Numbered from the stretch's first letter, positions 1-9,290 are shown. The stretch: 58,182 nt of DNA from Candidatus Kapaibacterium sp. (GCA_026390695.1 JAPLFL010000016.1:1-58182); one strand, 5' to 3'. Notes: generated from the sequence alone by a model not told the origin. Numbers and translations: made by a program.

Positions 1-637
1 AACGTAACCAGATTCTACCGGAAGTATCAGAAACAATTCTTATATCCATTCCAAGTGCTTTTATTCCGGTTTGTGTTGAATTATAAAATTTCCATACTTT
101 TCCATCAAATCTGCCTATTGAACCTGAATCACTGAATACAGTCCAAATATCTCCTTTAGTTGAAGTGCAGATATGCCATATTTTTACTGCAGGAAAACCG
201 GAGTTCTCTTTATTAAACAATGTCCAATTTATATTATCAAATTTTATAAGACCCGAATCCGATGCAAACCACTTGTTATCATTAAAATCAATCGTAACAT
301 CATAAACATTTCGTGTTTTATAAGAATATTTAATGGTATCAATGTTTGTTCTTTTTTCTATACCAAATGGAGTAGCAAGCCAAAGATAACCATTGTTGCC
401 TATTGTTAGGTTATTTATTAAAAGACTATTATTTTCTGTTATTTTATTAATAATACTATAATAGAAATGTAATCCAGCATTTCTTATTATAACACTATTA
501 ATATCTGACATTTTTATGAAATCTAATGCTTTTGATCCGTTAACTCCGAATAATTTAAAGGAAACCCACTCAGCGCTTCCTTTTGTTTCAGTAACATACG
601 CAAAAAGTAAGGCTATGCTTATTAATATTCTTAACAT
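1..637 (-). CDS. Secreted beta-propeller (two-component-regulator-propeller-like) protein, C-terminus outside window
   Basis: The minus strand is open from an ATG at 637-635 to the window edge, about 212 residues, without a stop. The first 20 or so residues (MLRILISIALLFAYVTETKG) look like a signal peptide. After it come repeats of the type GNNGYLWLATPFGIEK, DFNDNKWFASDSGLIKFD and STKGDIWTVFSDSGSIGRFD, the W-x-G-l-x-F blade signature of Reg_prop propellers. The role is not known; such propellers are usually extracellular or periplasmic sensor or adhesion modules. An AAGGAGT ribosome site lies about 7 bases upstream, overlapping the stop of the gene at 649, so the two are probably cotranscribed. 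The C-terminal half, which would show any sorting domain or histidine-kinase part, is not in the window. Confidence 0.75.
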   Translation of the reverse strand, partial: MLRILISIALLFAYVTETKGSAEWVSFKLFGVNGSKALDFIKMSDINSVIIRNAGLHFYYSIINKITENNSLLINNLTIGNNGYLWLATPFGIEKRTNIDTIKYSYKTRNVYDVTIDFNDNKWFASDSGLIKFDNINWTLFNKENSGFPAVKIWHICTSTKGDIWTVFSDSGSIGRFDGKVWKFYNSTQTGIKALGMDIRIVSDTSGRIWLR

Positions 638-648
638 TGTTTTACTCC

Positions 649-2259
649 TTATCTTATAATAGAAATTGGTAAAACTTTTGATTGTGTTCTTGTTCGTATC
701 TGAAGGTAATAAATACCTGAATTTACGTCAGATAAGTCGATTTTTAATTTATTTCCTCCTTTATTAATATAAGAGATTTTCATATCCTTTAAAACTGCAC
801 CTAAACAATCAATTATGACAATCTGACAATCTCCGGCAGCATTAGCATTGAATTGCAATTCTGTCGAATTGTTTGTTGGATTCGGGAAAATATTGAAGTA
901 GTTTAATATTAAATCATTATTCTGTATGATTTCGTATTGCTTATCTTTATAATCTCCGTTAATCTTGGGAGAAGAATGAATTATCTGACAGTTACTTACA
1001 TCTTTAATTACTGGTGTACATAACGGTTCTCCGTTTTTATCAAGAAATATTAAAGTTAAATGTTGTGGCTGTGGGCATTGTGCCGGTAGCCAGAAGCTGG
1101 AAGTGCAAAATGTTTGCTGATTCAGTGGTATATTGGTTGCTGTGATACTTTTTATTAAACCGGGAACTGGGACAGGATCGGCATTTATCTGAATTCCATA
1201 AAATTTGCATTTATCATAATCGCCATTATAACACCACTGATAATAATTAACTTTCTCTAAGCCGACGTTTATCGGGTCTTCAATCCATACTTCTGTAATT
1301 ATGCAGTGCAGATTAATATCCGGGCAACAATCGCAGGTGTTTGCAATTGATGTGGATAATGGACATAATGCGGCTCCACTTTCATTGAATAATTCAATAT
1401 TAACCAATAAAGGGTCTTCTTTTTCGTTTATACTTAAAGAAATTTTATTTGAACAATCGGAACCAGTACTAAATACAACTTGTTCAAAACTTGTTTTACC
1501 TTGATATGATATTTTTGCCTCTTTGATCTGTGATTTAACCAAAGAAACCAAAGTACTGCAATTTGGATCAACACAAACCTTAAACCAAGGCGTGCAGAGT
1601 GGCACTGCATCAAAACCAGGTTCAATTGTAATACAGTCGCAGGTACATTGTAATTGCTTTTGCTGAGAACAAGTTTTATTATTTGCGAAAGTAAATTCAA
1701 AATTGACCGGTGAACTTAGAAATGACTTATTTATGCACAAATTAATTGATGATTCTGGATCGTTATCAGTTAAAGTCAAATTATGCGGTACACCATCAAT
1801 TAGAACTGTGTTCACAGTACATGCACCAATTTTTTTAATAAAAGTTATATTAAAACAGCATTTATCAGGATCAGTGTTTGTTAAATCATTGGCAGCAATA
1901 ATTTGAATATTCTCATCATCGCAATAGCAGTTAGTTTGTATTGTGGGACATTTATCAGTTTTTTCAATATTCAGATTCATTACCTGCAATTCAAGAGCTG
2001 TTCTTTGTTTTGGTTCATAATGAAAATAATCGGGATAATAACTTGATGGCGTTAAATCGATATTTTCTAAAGTAAAACTGACAGTATGTTTGCAGTCAAA
2101 TAGTGAATTGGTTGAAGTTGTTAAAAGGAAGTTCCAATCAACATCACCTAAATAATCATCAATAAATATTGAACCAACAGGGGTTGTTAAATGTGTAGTA
2201 TTTACTGACTTGTAGAAGTTTGTAAATGTGTAGTCATACGTTTGCTGCCCGTTTTGTAT
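649..2259 (-). pseudogene. T9SS-sorted, cysteine-rich secreted protein lacking its N-terminus
   Basis: The frame is open for about 536 codons. The C-terminal 80 residues form a type A T9SS sorting domain (NYFNIFPNPTNNS, then a beta-rich stretch with GIYYLQIRTR and a final KVLPISIIR). The middle contains repeated Cys-rich segments (CTCDC, TCDCC, CSTL). The first possible start codon is a TTG at 1989, but upstream codons down to a TGA at 2262-2260 read as convincing protein (for example DDYLGDVDWNFLLTTS) with no ATG, GTG or TTG. T9SS cargo needs a signal peptide and none is present. An ATG at 2263-2261, preceded by GGAGC, is out of frame by one base and reaches a stop after nine codons. I infer a frameshift or 5-prime deletion. 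The promoter at 2332-2362 is intact. Confidence 0.6.
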
Positions 2260-2262
2260 TCA

Positions 2263-2607
2263 TATCTGCTCCAAAAAAATGATTAAAATATATATAAAAT
2301 CTGTATTCTTCCTGTGCAATTCTCTACGGTACAAAATTACAAAATATAAATGTTCTTGTCAAGCAGAATTTCTCATTTTTTATAAAAATTCAACTTTTCT
2401 TTGATTATTTATAGACTTATATTTTTGAGTGTAAAGTTTTCCTGACAGCAATTGGACACTTTCATCAGCAATTTCCATTTTATTTAAATGGCAAATTACA
2501 GAACTAAATCATAAATGGCTGCTGGTGCAATTCTTCACTTACTCAGGAAGACATTTATTTGAGTTATCAACCTTTTTTTAATTGGACTCAACTTTACAAA
2601 CTCTCTC
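2263..2607. other. Intergenic gap
   Basis: AT-rich spacer between two minus-strand genes. Apart from the promoter at 2332-2362 I see no gene, hairpin or repeat in it. Confidence 0.5.
2332..2362 (-). promoter_or_regulatory. Bacteroidetes-type promoter for the T9SS gene
   Basis: On the minus strand TTGACA (2362-2357) is followed by TAATTTTG (2339-2332). The distance from TTG to the TAnnTTTG box is 20 bases, the same as at four other sites in this window. Transcription would start near 2325. Confidence 0.6.
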
Positions 2608-4716
2608 TTACCTGCAATAGTCGGAAACTGCTTGCATTGCTGATCTTGAGCCAAGCTGCGAGGCACGGTTCAAATCAATACAAGCTGCATCTTTTTGACC
2701 AAGTTGCAATTTATTCAAACCACGCTGAAAGTAAACATCTGCCGCATCGGGTTTGACGTTAATAACAAAATTACAATCTTCAATCGAGCCCTGATAATCT
2801 TTAAGATAATACTTTGCAACTCCGATTTGGAAGCGAGTTGTCAGATTTCTCTCATCAAGTTTATAAGATATGGTGAAATCGGACAATGCTCCTTTATATT
2901 CTTCATTAGATAAATTAATTATTCCGCGCTCATAGTAAGCTTTTTCACTTTTAGGGTTTAGTTCAATACATTTATTCAAATCAATCAGTGCATTTTTATT
3001 ATCAGCAAATCTTCTTTCGATTATTGCCCTGCTTAAAAATAATTTATCACTTAGCGGATCATTCTTGATTGCGATATTCAATTCGGCTAAAGCTCCTTTA
3101 AAGTCGCCAATTTTGGTCTTACCGGCAATTCTTGATTCGGTATAATAAGTAGAATTTATAAAATCATCAGTTAAAGTTAATTTTGTATTTGGATTTACAT
3201 TGACAAACTCAGGAATATTAGCAGCCAATGTGTCCGGATGCAGGTATTCAAGACAAACTGGTGGAGAATCATTACCATTTTCATCAATATGGGTGAGATA
3301 AATTTTTGTATAAGGCCCGCGAAGTTTCGAGGAAAAAGCCATCCATTTACCGTTTGGCGAAAACGAATGCCATGAATTCATTCTGTTAGTATTGCAATTC
3401 ATTAAACGAGGAGTTCCTCCGTTTGACGGCATAATATAAAGTTTGCTGTCCGGCTGGAGAAGCATAAAATTTCTTGCCTGTGTGAAAACAATCCACTTAC
3501 CATCAGGCGTGTATTTTGGGAAGAAATTACTCATGTCATTTCCTGATGCTCCCAATAATGGTTCGGCAACACCACCTTCACCATTGTTAAAAGGAATTTT
3601 CATTATATCATAATAAAAACGATGAGTGCCGTCAATAAATTCCTTAGCAACTGAAGTGGGGAGAATAACTTTTCTGGACTTTTCGGCTTCGGGATTGGAA
3701 TAAGCTTTTGTTTTACAGAATAGGATATACTTGCCATCCGGGCTCCAGATAGGATTGCTCTGTACATAATCAGGATTATCTGCACCTTTAAGTGAGTAAT
3801 ATCTCTTTTCTTTTCGATCATAAATTGCGACAATTCCACGAATCGGAAAGAAAAGCTGAGATATTTCTAAATTATCGAGAGCAACGAAGATTGAGCGGTC
3901 TTTTACGGTGCTGGCACAATAGCGGCCGTCCGGAGAGACACTTGAAAGTAATCCATAAGTCGGACGATTATCTTCGCGTTTGTAATCACTCCAAGTAATA
4001 ATATTTTCTACATTAATATCCGTTTTGGATTTAAAATCAGTCAGCACATAAGAGCCTTTATCATTGGCGTAATCAACATCCATTCCAATTGTCTTGCCAT
4101 CTTTGGAGAAAGAATGGCAATTTGCACAAACGGGCATCTTTTCAAGAGATGGAGCGGCAAAATGCTTAGATGAAATATTGCCTAATCGCCAGGAGATGGT
4201 TTCAAGATTATTTATAGCATATTTGAAAGGTAAAGTAACAGTTCGGAAGAATATCGGCGCTGCTACTGAATCTTTTGAAGTTGAGATTATTGCTTCTGCC
4301 GAGGCTATGAGTTTACCGGCATCAACTTTCTTACTGCCAAGAACAACAAGCCGAACTTGTTTTTCAATTGAATTTGATTTTATTTTTTCCCAGTCTGAAG
4401 AATCAGGACTCCATTTTTTTTCATTGAGAAGTTTGGATTTGACTAAGACTGATCCATTACTTTCTACAAAAGCAAGCCAAGTATCACAAGAAAAACTTGG
4501 GTCTTCCCACATAACAGTGGGTGAAGCTATATCGGGTGGGAATATTGTTTTATCAACAGGATAAGAAATATTGAAATTGCCAGATTTTGCTTTACTTTTC
4601 CATTGGTCAATCAGCTTTCCTTCAGTTGAATTTAAGCCATTTATTAATAAATAAACTAAAAGGAGTATAAGAATTGAGCTGATAATGCTTATCGGTTTTA
4701 TATATTTTTTGAGCAT
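2608..4716 (-). CDS. Membrane-anchored PD40 propeller protein with one CXXCH motif and C-terminal TPRs
   Basis: 702 residues. Residues 8-27 are a single hydrophobic anchor, so the bulk should lie outside the cytoplasmic membrane. CANCH at residues 197-201 is a c-type haem attachment motif, followed by PD40/TolB-like blades (SVSPDGRY, IWSPDGKYILF, YTPDGKWIVF, FSPNGKWMAF). From about residue 550 to the end there are TPR units (for example AELNIAIKNDPLSDKLFLSR, KAYYERGIINLSNEEYKGAL). The start is the ATG at 4716-4714. The function is not known; the combination suggests a periplasmic haem protein that scaffolds partners. Whether haem is really bound needs a cytochrome c maturation system, which is not in this window. 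Confidence 0.75.
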   Translation of the reverse strand: MLKKYIKPISIISSILILLLVYLLINGLNSTEGKLIDQWKSKAKSGNFNISYPVDKTIFPPDIASPTVMWEDPSFSCDTWLAFVESNGSVLVKSKLLNEKKWSPDSSDWEKIKSNSIEKQVRLVVLGSKKVDAGKLIASAEAIISTSKDSVAAPIFFRTVTLPFKYAINNLETISWRLGNISSKHFAAPSLEKMPVCANCHSFSKDGKTIGMDVDYANDKGSYVLTDFKSKTDINVENIITWSDYKREDNRPTYGLLSSVSPDGRYCASTVKDRSIFVALDNLEISQLFFPIRGIVAIYDRKEKRYYSLKGADNPDYVQSNPIWSPDGKYILFCKTKAYSNPEAEKSRKVILPTSVAKEFIDGTHRFYYDIMKIPFNNGEGGVAEPLLGASGNDMSNFFPKYTPDGKWIVFTQARNFMLLQPDSKLYIMPSNGGTPRLMNCNTNRMNSWHSFSPNGKWMAFSSKLRGPYTKIYLTHIDENGNDSPPVCLEYLHPDTLAANIPEFVNVNPNTKLTLTDDFINSTYYTESRIAGKTKIGDFKGALAELNIAIKNDPLSDKLFLSRAIIERRFADNKNALIDLNKCIELNPKSEKAYYERGIINLSNEEYKGALSDFTISYKLDERNLTTRFQIGVAKYYLKDYQGSIEDCNFVINVKPDAADVYFQRGLNKLQLGQKDAACIDLNRASQLGSRSAMQAVSDYCR

Positions 4717-4862
4717 AATTAGGTTTTCAATTTATTAATAAATACATTATACAAAATAACAAAAAAAATCCAAATTATACAAGAATTATTAATAAAATCA
4801 GGAAATCAAATATTCTTGTCAATTTTATTAGAAATATTTGCTTATTTTTGTTTTTGGAAATA

Positions 4863-6167
4863 ATGAAAGTCTATTCGAAAATTAATATGAAAATATATCT
4901 TGAAATAATACCAACAGAACAAGGGTCTCATGCCGATCAATTGAATGAGTGTTTGAATATTTTGGATAAAAAACTATTAGATAAAGGAATAAATCAGTCA
5001 TATATCATAAAGCAATCTGTTTTTTTTTCAGATAATTTAAATGAAAATTCAAAAAAACTAATTGAACAGTTAAAACAAGTTATTTCAAATTATTATGATG
5101 GGAATATTCCTCCAGCATCTATTATTTCACAATCACCGGCAACATCGCTAATTGCTTTAGAAGTTGTTGCATTAGACTCTTCATCGAATCATTATTCAAT
5201 CGAAAGAAAGAATTACCAAGACATCATTTATACAATTATAAACTATACTTCACACGAGGAATTGTGGATTGCCGGAATTTGGGCAAGCTCAGGGAACGCA
5301 TCTTTTACTGAATTATCCGAAAATTGCCTTCAATTACTTGAACAAATCCTTCTATCCGAAAATTACAGTTTATCTGATATCGTTCGCCAATGGAATTATA
5401 TTCAAGATATTTATTCAATTCAAAACGACGGACTTTCAGACTTTCAGAATTATCAACTATTCAATGATGCAAGAGCTAAATATTATAATAAATATGAATG
5501 GAAAAGCGGTTATCCTGCAGCAACCGGAATAGGAGCTGCAAGCGGTGGTTTAATAATTGATTGTCTGGCAATTAAACCTAAAACTAAACTCGAAATAATC
5601 CCACTCAAGAACCCATCCCAGATTGATGCACATCATTATTCGGATGTAAAAATGTTTGGAGCCACGAACCTCACCCATTCTCTCACTAAAGAAAAGGAAG
5701 TGGGAACTGAATATAATTCGTTGTCCGAAGGATTCAATAAAGTTGAAGTTATTCATTCCAATTATCCTTTTTCAACTCCTAAATTTGAACGGGCGAAAAT
5801 AATAAAATATGGAGAATATATAGAAATATTGGTATCCGGGACTGCTTCGATAAAAGGCGAAGAAACAGTTTTTATTAGTAATCCCCAACAACAGACTCTC
5901 GTTACAATTGATAATATCCAAAAATTAATTTCTTCTGAAAATCTTGAAAGTCATGGATTGCAACATTTATCGGAACAAAGAAGTTTCCAGATGGTTCGAG
6001 TTTATATTAAAAATTCCGATGATGCTAAAGTTATCAAAGAAATTTGCGATAAAGAATACCGACACATAGCGATTATTTATCTAATTGCTGATGTTTGCCG
6101 TGAAGATTTATTGGTAGAAATAGAAGCGGTACTAACATTGACATCAAATATTCCGGCTAATTTTTGA
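4863..6167 (+). CDS. Chorismatase-like protein (FkbO/Hyg5 family, RidA-like fold)
   Basis: About 434 residues. The N-terminal half is divergent; the second half carries IVRQWNYIQDI, FNDARAKYYNKYEW and GYPAATGIGAASGG, which resemble the R-WNYI, N-aR-ayr and P-a-TGIG blocks of the FkbO/Hyg5 chorismatases (two fused YjgF/RidA-like domains). Those enzymes hydrolyse or rearrange chorismate to dihydroxy- or hydroxybenzoate. No other secondary-metabolite gene is nearby, so the substrate is open. ATGs in frame lie at 4863 and 4887; a TATTTTTG box at 4843-4850 would put transcription start near 4857, which favours 4887. rsmE follows 19 bases after the stop. Confidence 0.6.
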   Translation: MKVYSKINMKIYLEIIPTEQGSHADQLNECLNILDKKLLDKGINQSYIIKQSVFFSDNLNENSKKLIEQLKQVISNYYDGNIPPASIISQSPATSLIALEVVALDSSSNHYSIERKNYQDIIYTIINYTSHEELWIAGIWASSGNASFTELSENCLQLLEQILLSENYSLSDIVRQWNYIQDIYSIQNDGLSDFQNYQLFNDARAKYYNKYEWKSGYPAATGIGAASGGLIIDCLAIKPKTKLEIIPLKNPSQIDAHHYSDVKMFGATNLTHSLTKEKEVGTEYNSLSEGFNKVEVIHSNYPFSTPKFERAKIIKYGEYIEILVSGTASIKGEETVFISNPQQQTLVTIDNIQKLISSENLESHGLQHLSEQRSFQMVRVYIKNSDDAKVIKEICDKEYRHIAIIYLIADVCREDLLVEIEAVLTLTSNIPANF

Positions 6168-6186
6168 TAAATACATAAGATACAAT

Positions 6187-6876
6187 ATGGACTTTTTCTT
6201 TAACCAAAACATAAGCAATTCTGATACTGAGATTATCATAAGCGGTGATGACGCTGCCCATTTCAAATCGATGAGAATCAATTCCGGTGAGAAAATTGGT
6301 ATAACAAATGGCAAAGGGCTGATGGCTTTCTCTGCTTGTAGCGAGGCAAGAAAGAATTTCTATAAATTCAAAATATATTCTTTTGAGGAAAATTATAATG
6401 AACGCAAAAACAGATTAGCACTTGCACTCGGCAATTTGGATAATCATTCCCGATTTGAATTTGCATTGGAAAAAGCTGTTGAACTTGGCATTACGGATTT
6501 CTTCCAACTTGAATGCGATCACTCCCAGCGCTCTCATATTAAAACCGAGAGGTTGAAACAAAAAGCCTTAGCCGCAATGATTCAATGCGGACGTTGTAAA
6601 TTACCGCAGATACATGAGCCAATGAATATAGAGAAATTTCTTCAATTGCAAGTGGAAAAATTTGATTTATTTGTTGCTGATATTAACGGTACAAATTCCA
6701 AATTCTTAAAACCGGATACTGATCGAGCTTTGATCATCGGCCCGGAAGGTGGCTTTTCTGATAGAGAATTAACTCTAATAAAAAAAAATGATAACATCCA
6801 TCTATTAAAATTAGGTGATCGCCGTTTGAGAGCCGAAACGGCAGCAATAGTCGGGATCAGTCTGATTTCAATATAA
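6187..6876 (+). CDS. rsmE: 16S rRNA (uracil(1498)-N(3))-methyltransferase
   Basis: 229 residues, normal length for the family. RsmE methylates N3 of U1498 in helix 44 of 16S rRNA using S-adenosylmethionine. The SPOUT knot signature is clear near the C-terminus: GPEGGFSDRE (about residues 184-193) and LGDRRLRAETAAI (about 211-223). The N-terminal PUA-like part (HFKSMRINSGEKIGITNGKG) and the middle motif FALEKAVELGITDF also fit. It starts at ATG 6187, 19 bases after the chorismatase-like gene, probably in the same transcript. Confidence 0.93.
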   Translation: MDFFFNQNISNSDTEIIISGDDAAHFKSMRINSGEKIGITNGKGLMAFSACSEARKNFYKFKIYSFEENYNERKNRLALALGNLDNHSRFEFALEKAVELGITDFFQLECDHSQRSHIKTERLKQKALAAMIQCGRCKLPQIHEPMNIEKFLQLQVEKFDLFVADINGTNSKFLKPDTDRALIIGPEGGFSDRELTLIKKNDNIHLLKLGDRRLRAETAAIVGISLISI

Positions 6877-6931
6877 ATCGAATAAAACAAGCATATTTAA
6901 CTCAGATTTTTCATAAGACATTAAAAAAATA

Positions 6932-6991
6932 CTCCTACCACGGTTATAGGAGGTAGAAAAGTAGAAGGTAGAAATGTAACTTATGAGACAG
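6932..6991. repeat. Hairpin, heptad microsatellite fragment and piece of the dispersed element
   Basis: Downstream of rsmE, CTCCTA (6932-6937) pairs with TAGGAG (6947-6952). It is followed by a purine tract GGTAGAAAAGTAGAAGGTAG, which is the reverse complement of the TTCTACC heptad found at 33732-33773, and then GAGACAGCCTT, which matches an arm of the dispersed hairpin element. The stem could act as a weak terminator. Confidence 0.4.
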
Positions 6992-7070
6992 CCTTAAGGG
7001 GAGATTTAAGTAAGTTCATTATTTGCTAATAATATTTCAATTGCATCAAATCTTAATGAAAAATCTGGGT

Positions 7071-7508
7071 TTAAATTATTTGTTGTTTTGGGTTCTCAAG
7101 TCCATAACGTATTGAGGCTTCAAGTATATCAATGTTAATATCTTTTAGAGTTTTGAATTTAATGCAATACCCAGTCACACTTGCCTTTCCAAGTTTTCCA
7201 CCATAAGTTTTAGCTAAGTATGTTTTATCTTCAATACCAAGGATATAAACAGAGATTCCGGTTTTGTTGGCACTCAGACCAACTTGATAAAACTCTCTGC
7301 TTGTTCCATCGGCATATTTTATGGTCTGACAACCATATCCTATATTAGGATTTGAAACAATTTTACCTTCGCTGTTTTTACCATCTAAATACCATAATTT
7401 ACAATCTGGGAATATTTCCAGAATGATTCGGTGCAGCTCCTGCATTTCGCTGCGTTTGGGTTCAGGCTGAGTTTCAATATACTCTTTGATTTGTTCTTGT
7501 ATGTTCAT
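7071..7508 (-). CDS. DUF1801 family protein
   Basis: 145 residues. It starts with IQEQIKEYIETQPEPKRSEMQELHRIILEIFP, typical of DUF1801/YdhG-like proteins, followed by WYLDGKN, GYGCQTIKYADG and FYQVGLSANKTGISVYILG, and ends in a helix with ASIRYGLENP. The fold is related to the frataxin-like YdhG superfamily; the biochemical role is not established. It stands alone on the minus strand between two plus-strand genes. I am fairly sure of the family and not of any function. Confidence 0.7.
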   Translation of the reverse strand: MNIQEQIKEYIETQPEPKRSEMQELHRIILEIFPDCKLWYLDGKNSEGKIVSNPNIGYGCQTIKYADGTSREFYQVGLSANKTGISVYILGIEDKTYLAKTYGGKLGKASVTGYCIKFKTLKDINIDILEASIRYGLENPKQQII

Positions 7509-7790
7509 ATAAAATTTCAGTAATTAGGGTTAGCGGAATGTTTTTTTTGTGGTTGTGCTATATCAAATTGCTTAAAGTCTGCGTGCAGAACTTGTCTGAT
7601 GCAAAGATTGTCAAATAAAAAGACTATAAAAAATTAAGCATCTGGAATATTTGTTCTACTAATTGTTTATTTACGTACTCTCAATAAACATATTCAAAAC
7701 TAATACAATAATTATTAATAACCAATTTTTCAATATTAAATTCGTAAATTTGTAATTGATATTATGTTTTATTTATAAATTATACAAAAA

Positions 7791-7967
7791 ATGGAAATTA
7801 AAGAACAAGTATTAGAAGCTATGAAAAAAGCTGCTGTTCCATTAAATGCTGGAAAAATTGTAGAACTAACCGGCTTAGACCGTAAGCAGGTCGATAAAGC
7901 AATGAAAATACTGAAAACAGAGGAGGTAATTTTTTCTCCCAAGAATTGTTTTTGGCAAGCGAAATGA
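7791..7967 (+). CDS. Small winged-helix DNA-binding protein (58 aa)
   Basis: ATG at 7791, stop TGA at 7965-7967, 58 codons. The product begins MEIKEQVLEAMKKAAVPLNA and continues GKIVELTGLDRKQVDKAMKI, a compact helix-turn-helix in which LTGLDRKQVDKAMKILK is the recognition part, followed by a short wing (EEVIFSPKNCFWQAK). Such proteins resemble the DNA-binding core of MarR/ArsR-like regulators. A TAAATTTG box at 7745-7752 could be its -7 element. It is followed 43 bases later by a flavin-binding-family gene and may regulate it. Confidence 0.65.
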   Translation: MEIKEQVLEAMKKAAVPLNAGKIVELTGLDRKQVDKAMKILKTEEVIFSPKNCFWQAK

Positions 7968-8010
7968 AATTAATTAACAAATTTGCCTAAAAAATTTTAA
8001 GAAATCGAAT

Positions 8011-8397
8011 ATGAGTGAAAATAAAAAATTACCAGAAAAATTCACAGAAGTTTTACAACACGAAGGCGTAGTCTCAATTGTATCCTGGGGTATAGAAACA
8101 CATGTGGCTAATACTTGGAATTCCTACCTTGTTGTAACAGATGATGAACGGATCCTAATTCCCGCTTATGGTTTTAGAAAAACCGAAAAAAATGTAAATG
8201 TTAATAATAATGTTAAATTAACCTTGGGTAGTAAAGAGGTTATTGGTTTTAGAGATTATCAGGGTACAGGTTTTCTTGTTGATGGACTGGCAAGGTTCGT
8301 TGAATCCGGTAAGGAATATGATTTCATGAAAGAAAAATTTTCATTTTTAACAAGAGTTCTTGAAATAGAAGTTAGTTCTTGTGCGCAGAAGATTTGA
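8011..8397 (+). CDS. Pyridoxamine 5'-phosphate oxidase family (FMN-binding split barrel) protein
   Basis: 128 residues. The pattern LPEKFTEVLQHEGVVSIVSW, THVANTWNSYLVVTDDERIL, IPAYGFRKTEKNVNVNN, VKLTLGSKEVIGF and GTGFLVDGLARFVESG is that of the small FMN-binding split-barrel proteins related to the Desulfovibrio FMN-binding protein. These are homodimeric cytoplasmic flavoproteins of uncertain redox role. Start ATG 8011. A strong terminator follows at 8438-8470. The small winged-helix gene lies immediately upstream in the same direction. Confidence 0.75.
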   Translation: MSENKKLPEKFTEVLQHEGVVSIVSWGIETHVANTWNSYLVVTDDERILIPAYGFRKTEKNVNVNNNVKLTLGSKEVIGFRDYQGTGFLVDGLARFVESGKEYDFMKEKFSFLTRVLEIEVSSCAQKI

Positions 8398-8437
8398 CAA
8401 TTATTTTTAAAATAAGTCATTAATAAAAATTGTGATA

Positions 8438-8470
8438 ATGGGAACTTTTTTATTAAAGTTCCCATATTTT
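8438..8470. terminator. Bidirectional intrinsic terminator
   Basis: ATGGGAACTTT (8438-8448) is a perfect inverted copy of AAAGTTCCCAT (8455-8465) with a 6-base loop, followed by ATTTTATTCC. It lies between the plus-strand flavoprotein gene (ends 8397) and the minus-strand arr remnant (ends 8511), so it can serve both. Confidence 0.75.
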
Positions 8471-8510
8471 ATTCCTTATTCATGCGCCACTGGAGCTTGG
8501 AATCAAAGAA

Positions 8511-8948
8511 TTAATTAATAATTTTTGCATTCGAATCTGCTTTGATATTCGCTAATTTTTCGTGCCATATTTGAAGTTCCTTTGGTGATTGCCTCACCCA
8601 ATCTGTAAATTCTCAAACAATTTTCAATGGAGCTTGGCTGCGATATGAGCGAGTCGGATTTCCGGGGAATTTTTTATCCGTAACGTTCGGGTCATTTTCA
8701 AAGCTACCTATCGGTTCTACGATATAAACATGTTCTTGTCCATCACCATTGGCCAATGCAGCGGCGAGTCCCGCTCCATTAGCCAAGGCTGTAAAATAAA
8801 TGTGATTCATTATAACTTCGGGTTTGTAATTCGACCTGAAGCCTGCTGTCAGCAAATCTCCAACTTGGAGTTCAGCTTTTGTCCCATGATAAAAGGGCCC
8901 GCTGTCAAAAACGTCAGCTCCATTCGAAAATTTAATTTCGCTTTTCAT
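8511..8948 (-). pseudogene. arr: Rifampin ADP-ribosyltransferase with an in-frame premature stop
   Basis: Arr enzymes inactivate rifamycins by transferring ADP-ribose from NAD+ to the drug. The frame from ATG 8948 gives SGPFYHGTKAELQVGDLL, GFRSNYKPEV, HIYFTALANGAGLAAALANG, GQEHVYIVEPIGSFENDPN and GNPTRSYRSQAPLKIV, all diagnostic of Arr. It then hits TGA at 8615-8613, where Arr proteins normally have Gly (V-G-E/V). Reading on in the same frame gives EFTDWVRQSPKELQIWHEKL and a natural TAA at 8513-8511, the expected C-terminus. One GGA-to-TGA change therefore explains the break. The truncated 111-residue product lacks the last helix. A sequencing error is the main alternative. Confidence 0.85.
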
Positions 8949-9290
8949 TATAATATCTTGTTTTTAGGGTGGAGGGTTACAATGAGCTCTATCTCATTCT
9001 TTAAAACACACTAATTTAATTGTAAAATCACGAAAGTATTCCTAAATTATTATATTCTTTTTTCAATTCATTGCGCATAGACAATTACTTTTTATTATCT
9101 AAATTACTAAGCCCCGATTTTTTTTCATATTAAACCCAAAACCTTCAGTAGAATATTTTAATTGTTTGAGGGACTTCACTCCCTGTACCTCGCCACAGGA
9201 GAGGAGAGTCATATAAGACGCAAATTGAAAGTTAATAAAGATAGTGGTTGAATTTTAATTATATTTAGTCTAATAATAAATTACAATTTT

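Noticed and set aside
4094-4564. 156-codon plus-strand frame opposite the PD40 gene
   Set aside because: Fully antisense to a gene with strong domain support; composition follows its codons.
8613-8615. TGA inside arr read as sense (alternative genetic code)
   Set aside because: TGA ends many full-length genes here, for example cas4 and hypC, so it is a stop in this organism.
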